Shown piece by piece: positions 57,910-64,000 of a stretch of DNA of 64,000 nt. The translations under genes and the position numbers were made by a program. The DNA is from Saprospirales bacterium (GTDB taxonomy: Bacteria > Bacteroidota > Bacteroidia > Chitinophagales > Saprospiraceae): NCBI GenBank assembly GCA_016711045.1, contig JADJTT010000012.1:62001-126000 (forward strand), given 5' to 3'. The notes below the pieces were generated by a model. The model was not told the origin of the DNA. It worked only from the letters and a program-made list of their open reading frames with translations, and searched no databases. Numbering within the stretch: position 1 is the stretch's first letter; each line of letters opens with the position of its first letter.

Positions 57910-59082
57910 ATGTTTGCAGATAACTATATCCCCCGAATTGCAGAATCAGACATCCTGAAATTGGCATCTTACTTCCCCGCAGTAGCAGTAGTGGGCCCCC
58001 GCCAAGTTGGCAAGACTTCGCTGGTACACGCCATCAGGTCCAGACTGGAAAGGCAATCCATTTATCTCGATCTCGAGAATCCAGACGACCTGGCTAAGCT
58101 TCAGAATCCTGCGCTTTTTTTGAACCCGCTGGCCGATCATACAGTCATTCTGGACGAGGTGCAGAAATTGCCTTCCCTTTTCCCCATATTGAGAGGGATT
58201 ATCGACCGCGATCGCAAGCCCGGGAGGTTTATTTTGCTCGGAAGCGCTTCGCCTGACCTCATCCGAGACACCTCGGAATCGCTGGCTGGAAGAATTGCCT
58301 ACCACGAACTGAAACCATTTTTCTGGGAGGAGGTCTCCCACCTGACAAGCTTCCAAACGCATTGGTTCAGAGGCGGTTTCCCATCGTCACTCCTTGCGCC
58401 TAACTCCGAGATGGCCAGACTTTGGCGGCAAAATTTCATTAAAACCTATCTGGAAAGAGATCTTCCTCTGCTGGGATTGAGCGCAGACCCCACACTGACC
58501 GGCAGACTATGGCAAATGACCGCACATCTGAGCGGCAACCTGCTCAACATGGAAACTCTATCCAGATCATTGGGCATAAACGGAACAACCGTCAGGAGAT
58601 ACCTCGATTTCTTTGAATCAGCCTACCTGATCCGAAGGTTACCATCCTACTCCGCCAACTTGAAAAAACGCCTGGTAAAATCACCCAAAATTTACATCCG
58701 GGATACCGGCATCCTACACCAACTCCTGGGCATCCAGTCCACTCTTGACCTTGCAGGACATCCGATCGTCGGGGCATCGTGGGAAACTTATGTAGTTGAA
58801 CAGATCGCCGCCCTCCTGCCAGATTGGGCAGAACTGTTCTTTTATCGGACTCATCAGGGGACGGAAGTGGATATTGTCATTGCCAGGGCCGGTAAACCGG
58901 AATTACTCATAGAGGTCAAGTACTCCACAACTCCGAAGCCTTCAAAAGGATTTTACATCGCCCAGGAGGATCTGCAAACAAAAAAAGGGTATTTGATCTG
59001 CCCAGTGGATGAGGGGTTTCCAATTTCAGACCAAGTAGCCGTATTGGGTATCCAAGAACTGACAAAGCTGTTTGAAAGGTAA
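57910..59082 (+). CDS. AAA ATPase with DUF4143 (ATP-binding protein)
   Basis: The 390-residue protein has an AAA_14 domain with Walker A VVGPRQVGKTSLVHAI and Walker B VILDEVQKLPSLFPIL, then the sensor region FILLGSASPDLIR. A winged-helix segment follows (METLSRSLGINGTTVRRYLD), and the DUF4143 domain shows the PD-(D/E)xK-like nuclease pattern (FYRTHQGTEVDIVIA and LLIEVKYSTT: E-V-D and E-V-K). This family is very common, often in genomic-island or stress contexts, with unknown function. It is the first gene after the tRNA-Val cluster, in its own transcription unit. Confidence 0.9.
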   Translation: MFADNYIPRIAESDILKLASYFPAVAVVGPRQVGKTSLVHAIRSRLERQSIYLDLENPDDLAKLQNPALFLNPLADHTVILDEVQKLPSLFPILRGIIDRDRKPGRFILLGSASPDLIRDTSESLAGRIAYHELKPFFWEEVSHLTSFQTHWFRGGFPSSLLAPNSEMARLWRQNFIKTYLERDLPLLGLSADPTLTGRLWQMTAHLSGNLLNMETLSRSLGINGTTVRRYLDFFESAYLIRRLPSYSANLKKRLVKSPKIYIRDTGILHQLLGIQSTLDLAGHPIVGASWETYVVEQIAALLPDWAELFFYRTHQGTEVDIVIARAGKPELLIEVKYSTTPKPSKGFYIAQEDLQTKKGYLICPVDEGFPISDQVAVLGIQELTKLFER

Positions 59083-59083
59083 C

Positions 59084-59118
59084 ATCCCTTTTTCGCAAAT
59101 CAGGGATCTTACTTTTTT
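59084..59118 (+). terminator. weak terminator
   Basis: ATCCCT (59084-59089) with AGGGAT (59102-59107), followed by CTTACTTTTTT. Short stem, but placed right after the ATPase stop. Confidence 0.45.
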
Positions 59119-59514
59119 GCCTATTCTCGCCTTATTAATGGAATTTTGGACAAGCTCTTAACGAAGGAATGCCGGCCTCTACCATCTTCTGGTACGCTTC
59201 TACAGTCAGTAATCGCTGTGCCAAAGGGATCTGCATGGTCGAAAATTAAATGGAAAGCTAATATACAAAAAAAGACAATCGCATGTTTGGGAACTCCACC
59301 CCCTCCGATTTTGTTTTACAGGTGTATTAATCTTTCCCAAGTGCCTTGCTCCCCTCCCCGTCCAGGGGGTTTTGAATAAAGGAGAATTAAAGGTGTAACC
59401 ACGTAAAAGTTTGGCAATACTGTTTCTGCTTCCCGGAGGCTTCACGCCGGGGAGCGTCAGGTACGTCAACTCTGGAGCTAAGCTCCGGCATTTATAACCT
59501 TAAATTCTCCAATC
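59119..59514. other. intergenic region, no supported gene
   Basis: About 396 bases between the ATPase and the next lipoprotein. It contains pyrimidine-rich stretches (CTCCCCTCCCCGTCC), small stems (GGAGCTAAGCTCC near 59472-59484) and no reading frame with a start and a recognisable product. The short open stretches here look like chance. Confidence 0.6.
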
Positions 59515-60642
59515 ATGAAAAAACCAATGTTGTTTTGGCTTTGCGCGTTGATCTTCCTGGCGCTGAGCTGCAGCAAGGATGACAATCTGGCTATCCCGGA
59601 AACCGATCAACTGGCACGCTCCCCGGAACAGATAGCCTTAACCCCTTGCGGTACGCCCTTGTTAGTCGACCTCATCGCTATCCAGACCATGGATGTCGGG
59701 AGCGTCGAAGTGTCTAACACCGCCGACAATCTGTATGTCACCTACACCGCAGAAGGCGGATGGTTGATGCTCAACACACACTTGTTCGCAGGCGAATTTA
59801 CCGATTTGCCTATGACGCCTTCCGGAAACCCGAAGGTGGGCGATTTTCCCTACAAAGAGGTATTTTCGAACTATCCCACCGAGGTGACTTTTGAAATTCC
59901 GCTCAACCTGTTGACGGAAAATTACACCGTCGCCGCACACGCTGAATTGGCGATGATCGAGGACGGAGTTATTGTCAAGGAAGTAACGGCTTGGGGAGAA
60001 GGAACGACCTTCCCGGGTAAAAACTGGGCCACGTATTTCTCCTATACCCTGCAGCCCTGCGATCCGGACCCTGACCCCGTGGTAGTCGTCTCCTCCACGG
60101 AGGCCGAACCCTGCCTGGATGAACAACTGCGCACGCAAGGACAAGGGGCGTGGGGCGCTCCCAAGCCCAATGTAAACAATCCCGCCGGCTACCTGCATGA
60201 CAACTTTGACGCCGCCTTCCCGGATGGACTTGAGATAGGCTGCCTGTACACGATCCGCTTTGAATCCGCAAACGCAATTACGGTTTTCCTCCCCACTGGA
60301 GGGCCGCCCACTGCATTGACGGAAGATTTCGTCGATCCGATCACGAAGATCATCATGAATACGTTGGCAGGACAAGTCACCACGCTGGCCCTTAACCTGG
60401 GCTTTGACGCGTACGATCCCGATTTTGGTCCCTCCGACTTTGCCCTGGCCGATATGGTCGTGGGTAGCGGAATACTGGAAGGATGGACGGTAGCCGAAGT
60501 CTTTGCAGAAGCCAACCTCATTCTTGGAGGCTGCGCTTCGGACTACTCCGCGCCGGATGTCAACAAGGTAGTTGAAGCCATCAACCACAACTACATCAAT
60601 GGCACTACCAACCTGGGATTTTTGCTCTGCCCGGTTGATTAA
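59515..60642 (+). CDS. secreted lipoprotein of unknown function
   Basis: The 375-residue protein has a lipoprotein signal (LFWLCALIFLALSCSKDD, lipobox ALSC). The mature part contains two halves. The first (about 45-185) carries AEGGWLMLNTHLFAGEF and FPGKNWATYFSYTL, a beta-rich binding-type domain. The second (about 195-375) has AEPCLDEQLRTQGQGAWGAP, LEIGCLYTIRFESANAITVF and GFDAYDPDFGPSDFALADMV. Paired cysteines (CGTP, QPCDPDPD, EPC) may stabilise the folds. I recognise no family; similar proteins occur as surface lipoproteins in Bacteroidota. A terminator follows. Confidence 0.72.
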   Translation: MKKPMLFWLCALIFLALSCSKDDNLAIPETDQLARSPEQIALTPCGTPLLVDLIAIQTMDVGSVEVSNTADNLYVTYTAEGGWLMLNTHLFAGEFTDLPMTPSGNPKVGDFPYKEVFSNYPTEVTFEIPLNLLTENYTVAAHAELAMIEDGVIVKEVTAWGEGTTFPGKNWATYFSYTLQPCDPDPDPVVVVSSTEAEPCLDEQLRTQGQGAWGAPKPNVNNPAGYLHDNFDAAFPDGLEIGCLYTIRFESANAITVFLPTGGPPTALTEDFVDPITKIIMNTLAGQVTTLALNLGFDAYDPDFGPSDFALADMVVGSGILEGWTVAEVFAEANLILGGCASDYSAPDVNKVVEAINHNYINGTTNLGFLLCPVD

Positions 60643-60657
60643 CCGTTTAGGGTCAAT

Positions 60658-60700
60658 AAAGAGAGAGGCTGTCCTTTTTTGGATAGCCTCTCTCTTTTTT
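60658..60700. terminator. terminator with six-T loop
   Basis: Stem AAAGAGAGAGGCTGTCC with GGATAGCCTCTCTCTTT (60658-60674 and 60681-60697), one G-U pair, loop TTTTTT and a T-tail. It ends the lipoprotein transcript. Confidence 0.85.
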
Positions 60701-60751
60701 ACCAATAATTTTTCCCATTTTAGCACTCCATCTTGAAAATCTTTTTCCCCC

Positions 60752-63361
60752 ATGAAAAAGTCCTCCTTTTTCTGGCTGGCCACCACGGCTGTTTTCCTTT
60801 TTGCCCAAGGATGCTCCTCCTCCACCCAGCCGTCTTCCTCCGCTATGACCATCCACCTCATCTCCACCGGCTGGCAGTTCCGCAATGTCGCCGACTCCAC
60901 CTGGCTGCCCGCTTCCGTGCCCGGCACGGTCCATACCGACCTGCTCCAAAACGGGGTGATCGAAGATCCTTTTTACCGGACCAACGAGCGCGACCTCCAA
61001 TGGATCGACAAGGCAGACTGGGAGTACGCCACGACTTTTGAAGCGACACCGGAAGTCCTGGCCAAAAAGAATTGCTTGCTCGTTTTCAACGGGCTGGACA
61101 CCTACGCCGATGTCTACCTCAATGACCAGCTCCTCCTGAAATCCGACAACTTTTTCCGCTCCTGGGAGGCAGATGCCAAACCGTTACTGAGAGCCGGCTC
61201 CAACAACCTGCGCATCTATTTCCATTCGCCCATAAAAATAGGTCTCGAAAAGCTGGAAACCCTCGGCTACCCCCTCCCTGCATCCAATGATCAATCCGTC
61301 ATCGGTGGGCTGGGCGACAAACAGGTCAGCATCTTTACCCGCAAACCGGGCTACCATTTTGGCTGGGACTGGGGTCCTCGCCTCGTCACTTCCGGCATCT
61401 GGCAACCTATAGAATTAAAGGCTTGGGATGATCTGCGCATTACCGATCTTTTTTTTCAGCAGATTTCTGTTTCAGAAGAAAACGCAATGCTGAAAGCCCA
61501 TTTTTCAGTAGAAGCCACCGGCAACTTCCCCGCTTCGTTTCAGGTACGTGAAGGAGAAAAGGTGCTGGCTACCGTAATCCAGCAAGTGAAAGAAGGCCTG
61601 CAGGAAATGGTGGTGGATATCGAAATTCCTCACCCGAAACGCTGGTGGACTAAAGAACTGGGAGAGCCCTATCTGTATGAATTGACCGGCGCCATTTCAA
61701 TCGATAACAAAACAGTAGACGAAAAAACGCACTCCATCGGGCTCCGTACCTTGCGCATCGTGCAAAAACCCGACGAAAAGGGCAGCTCTTTCTTCGTCGA
61801 ACTCAATGGGGTACCAGTTTTCTGCAAAGGCGCCAACTATATTCCCAATGACGTATTCATCCCCCGCGTGACGGATGCCCAATACGAAAACCTGATCGCC
61901 TCGGCCGTGGCTGCCAATATGAACATGCTTCGCGTATGGGGTGGGGGCTTTTATGAAAAAGATCTTTTCTACGACCTCTGCGACCAAAATGGCATCCTGG
62001 TCTGGCAGGATTTTATGTTTGCCTGCAGCATGTATCCGGGCGACAAGGATTTTTTGGAAAACGTGCGCCAGGAAGCGATGGAGAATGTGCGTCGCCTCCG
62101 CAACCACCCCAGTATTGCCTTGTGGTGCGGCAACAACGAAAACGATGTGGCCTGGGCTCAGTTTGACGAAAACCGCGGCTGGGGCTGGAAACAACAATAC
62201 ACCAAAAAACAACGGGCGCAAATCTGGAAAGGGTATGAAAAGGTGTTTCACGAAATGCTTCCAATGGTAGTCGAAGCCAATGCCCCTGGCACGTTTTACT
62301 GGCCTTCCTCTCCTTATGAAGGCCTGGGCAAGCACGCTACCGAAAACAGCACCTCCGGCGATATACACTACTGGGGCGTCTGGCATGGCGAGCACCCATT
62401 CAGCGAATTCCGCACCCATATCGGGCGATTTATGAGCGAGTACGGATTCCAGTCTTTCCCCGAATTTAGCACGGTTAAAAAATACACTATACCCGAAGAC
62501 TGGGATATCGAATCGGAGGTCATGGCCGCCCACCAACGCAGCGGCATCGGCAACCTCCGCATCCGCAGCTATATGGAGCAGCACTACCAGGTGCCGGCCC
62601 GCTTTGAAGACCAGCTCTACGTCGGGCAGTTGCTCCAGGCAGAAGCGATCAAAGAAGCGATTGAGGCCCACCGCATAGCCATGCCCTATTGCATGGGGTC
62701 GCTGTATTGGCAGATCAACGATTGCTGGCCGGTAGCCTCGTGGTCGGGCATGGATTATTACCAAAACTGGAAAGCGCTGCACTACGCAGTAAAAAAAGCA
62801 TTCGAACCGGTGCTGCTAGCGGCCCAACTGGACAGTAGCGCCCTGAAAGTCTACGGCGTCTCCGACCTCCGGGAGGACCAGGCGCTTACCTTGCATGTGG
62901 ATTTATTGGATTTTGAGGGAAATCAGCGCACATCCTGGGACAAGGAAATAACGCTTCGCAGCCAGACGGCTTCGCTATTGGATTCACTGGACCTGGCCTC
63001 CCTCTTTGCCAAAGGCGACCCTACTCAATCTGTGCTGCATCTTCGCCTCCTCGAAAATGGGGCTGACCGGTCAACAACGCTCGTCTATTTTTTACCTCCA
63101 AAAGACCTGAACCTCCCCCTTACCCCAAATGTACAAGTGGAGATGACGACCCGGGATGGTCAATACGAATTAGTGCTCCGCACAGAAAAACTGGCCCGAA
63201 ACGTCTACCTCCAATGGGAAGGCGCAGAAGGCTTCTTTTCGGAAAATTATTTCGATCTGCTGCCGGGAGAGGAGCGAAAGGTCACTTTTTCGCCGAAGGG
63301 AAAAGGTCTATTGCCGGAAGAAGGGGATCTTCGCGTAAAGACGCTGGTGGATACTTATTAA
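60752..63361 (+). CDS. GH2 family beta-mannosidase, lipoprotein
   Basis: The 869-residue protein has a lipoprotein signal (FFWLATTAVFLFAQGC) and the GH2 layout. A galactose-binding sandwich (about 30-200) has LVFNGLDTYADVYLNDQLLL, then an Ig-like domain. The catalytic TIM barrel (from about 330) has VWGGGFYEKDLFYDLCDQNG. The acid/base is E463 in LWCGNNENDVAW and the nucleophile E563 in FMSEYGFQSFPEF; these are the GH2 mannosidase-type motifs (NE and E-Y-G). C-terminal beta domains follow. It would cleave terminal beta-mannosyl units from mannan fragments or glycans at the cell surface. No other glycan genes are near, so it stands alone. Confidence 0.93.
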   Translation: MKKSSFFWLATTAVFLFAQGCSSSTQPSSSAMTIHLISTGWQFRNVADSTWLPASVPGTVHTDLLQNGVIEDPFYRTNERDLQWIDKADWEYATTFEATPEVLAKKNCLLVFNGLDTYADVYLNDQLLLKSDNFFRSWEADAKPLLRAGSNNLRIYFHSPIKIGLEKLETLGYPLPASNDQSVIGGLGDKQVSIFTRKPGYHFGWDWGPRLVTSGIWQPIELKAWDDLRITDLFFQQISVSEENAMLKAHFSVEATGNFPASFQVREGEKVLATVIQQVKEGLQEMVVDIEIPHPKRWWTKELGEPYLYELTGAISIDNKTVDEKTHSIGLRTLRIVQKPDEKGSSFFVELNGVPVFCKGANYIPNDVFIPRVTDAQYENLIASAVAANMNMLRVWGGGFYEKDLFYDLCDQNGILVWQDFMFACSMYPGDKDFLENVRQEAMENVRRLRNHPSIALWCGNNENDVAWAQFDENRGWGWKQQYTKKQRAQIWKGYEKVFHEMLPMVVEANAPGTFYWPSSPYEGLGKHATENSTSGDIHYWGVWHGEHPFSEFRTHIGRFMSEYGFQSFPEFSTVKKYTIPEDWDIESEVMAAHQRSGIGNLRIRSYMEQHYQVPARFEDQLYVGQLLQAEAIKEAIEAHRIAMPYCMGSLYWQINDCWPVASWSGMDYYQNWKALHYAVKKAFEPVLLAAQLDSSALKVYGVSDLREDQALTLHVDLLDFEGNQRTSWDKEITLRSQTASLLDSLDLASLFAKGDPTQSVLHLRLLENGADRSTTLVYFLPPKDLNLPLTPNVQVEMTTRDGQYELVLRTEKLARNVYLQWEGAEGFFSENYFDLLPGEERKVTFSPKGKGLLPEEGDLRVKTLVDTY

Positions 63362-63368
63362 AATTTCC

Positions 63369-63434
63369 GGGATTGAGAGGGATTAGAAGGGAATGGAATC
63401 CCATTTAATCCCTCTCAATCCCCCATAATCCCTT
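63369..63434. terminator. long-stem terminator between convergent genes
   Basis: Stem GGGATTGAGAGGGATTA with TAATCCCTCTCAATCCC (63369-63385 and 63406-63422), perfect, with further pairing in the loop, then CTTTTTT. Confidence 0.82.
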
Positions 63435-63436
63435 TT

Positions 63437-64000
63437 TTATGGACAAACCTCCTCTACACACTCCACCGGGCAGTAAAGCGCCAAATAACCATAGATCAAG
63501 ACCTCACCAACGGAGGGATCATCCTCGGAGAGAAACAACTTGCGCACGCCCTCGCCAAAGGACCATTGAAATTCACAGGTCCCGCCGGAAAAATTGAGCT
63601 GTGCCGTCATACAGAAGTCCAGGGTACGTTCCGGAATGTTTTCCATCCATTTTTCACTGGTGAAGAAAATAGCAGGATCGTCGTTTGTGCCAAACAGGTT
63701 GCGCCGCAACCAGCCTTCTCCTTTCCAGAAACCCCATTGGTTGGGCTCGTATTGCACTTCAAAATACCGCATTCGACCCACCTTTGTCCAGTATCCTTCA
63801 CCCATGATAGCAAGATCGACGCCGTTACCGCCGGGATCATTTTCACGGGTAGCCAGGTTGGACTCTGTCGTTTGTGCAGGTTGGGAAATGCGCACCTTCA
63901 TGCGGATCATCACGGGAAGTACGGTGTGAGCGCCCGCATACGTTCTCCGGGCCTCCGCATACGAGTCCTGGAACGCATGAATTTCATCGGTAGTTAACAG
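63437..64000 (-). CDS. protein of unknown function, N-terminus beyond window
   Basis: The minus-strand frame is open from the stop at 63437 to the window edge at 64000 (188 residues visible). A start at 63913 exists, but the frame continues upstream with a plausible sequence (LLTTDEIHAFQDSYAEARRT), so the real N-terminus lies outside. Visible blocks are RISQPAQTTESNLATREND, VDLAIMGEGYWTKVGRMRYF and QYEPNQWGFWKGEGWLRRNL. It ends GYLALYCPVECVEEVCP with three cysteines, which may bind metal or form disulfides. I recognise no family. Confidence 0.65.
   Translation of the reverse strand: MLTTDEIHAFQDSYAEARRTYAGAHTVLPVMIRMKVRISQPAQTTESNLATRENDPGGNGVDLAIMGEGYWTKVGRMRYFEVQYEPNQWGFWKGEGWLRRNLFGTNDDPAIFFTSEKWMENIPERTLDFCMTAQLNFSGGTCEFQWSFGEGVRKLFLSEDDPSVGEVLIYGYLALYCPVECVEEVCP

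Noticed and set aside
59206..59469. 87-residue minus-strand frame between the ATPase and the lipoprotein
   Set aside because: No domain, no ribosome binding site, low-complexity pyrimidine-rich DNA; looks like chance.
59662..60927. 421-residue minus-strand open frame across the lipoprotein gene and into the GH2 start
   Set aside because: It overlaps two genes with signal peptides and a terminator; composition is arginine-rich as expected of a shadow frame.
61697..62782. 361-residue open frame antisense to the GH2 gene
   Set aside because: It lies wholly inside the GH2 coding region on the other strand, has no recognisable motif, and the plus-strand gene has full catalytic motifs.

Overview
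The window comes from a Bacteroidota chromosome, most likely a Saprospirales/Lewinella-like lineage. The evidence is type IX secretion C-terminal sorting domains, a carboxypeptidase-regulatory TonB-dependent receptor, a one-piece hybrid kinase ending in an AraC domain, many lipoproteins, almost no Shine-Dalgarno sequences and a few TAnnTTTG-type -7 boxes. The lineage name is an inference from gene content. I saw no insertion sequence, prophage or CRISPR array.

Layout. 0-16 kb: methylmalonyl-CoA mutase (cut by the window edge), a frameshifted TonB protein, an M16 peptidase, a baeRF-type ribosome-associated protein, an M1 peptidase fused to a probable outer-membrane barrel, an ABC-F ATPase, a Prc-type protease, recA, rsmG and a VWA protein. 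17.5-28.4 kb: a stress island with five universal stress proteins (one fused to a thioredoxin-like domain), five CBS-pair proteins and two unassigned small proteins. It also holds a histidine kinase whose PAS domain carries the FixL haem-ligand pattern, and a response regulator fused to a Crp/Fnr DNA-binding module. The three promoter regions of the island share TGA-N6-TCA palindromes (TGATTTTGGTCA occurs twice identically). The simplest model is one regulon: haem-PAS kinase, then receiver-Crp/Fnr protein, then operators in front of the USP/CBS operons. 28-48 kb: an M49-type peptidase, bS21, a NYN nuclease, a PhoX-like protein, an AsmA-like protein, a TonB-dependent receptor, T9SS cargo and a hybrid kinase. 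47.8-56.7 kb: a very long secreted coiled-coil protein converging on a membrane-anchored caspase with a FISUMP domain, then an OvoA-type sulfoxide synthase without its methyltransferase domain, followed by an ATP-grasp remnant and a CphA/GshF-type ATP-grasp ligase, then an ice-binding lipoprotein. 56.9-57.7 kb: one good tRNA-Val(UAC) and five degenerate tandem copies of the tRNA-plus-terminator unit, the best-preserved three with palindromes in the anticodon and T arms. 57.9-64 kb: an AAA/DUF4143 ATPase, a lipoprotein, a GH2 beta-mannosidase and a partial gene.

Four genes (TonB, VWA, caspase, small ATP-grasp) are each broken by one apparently missing base at or next to a run of A, so either the assembly has deletion errors or these genes are decaying together.
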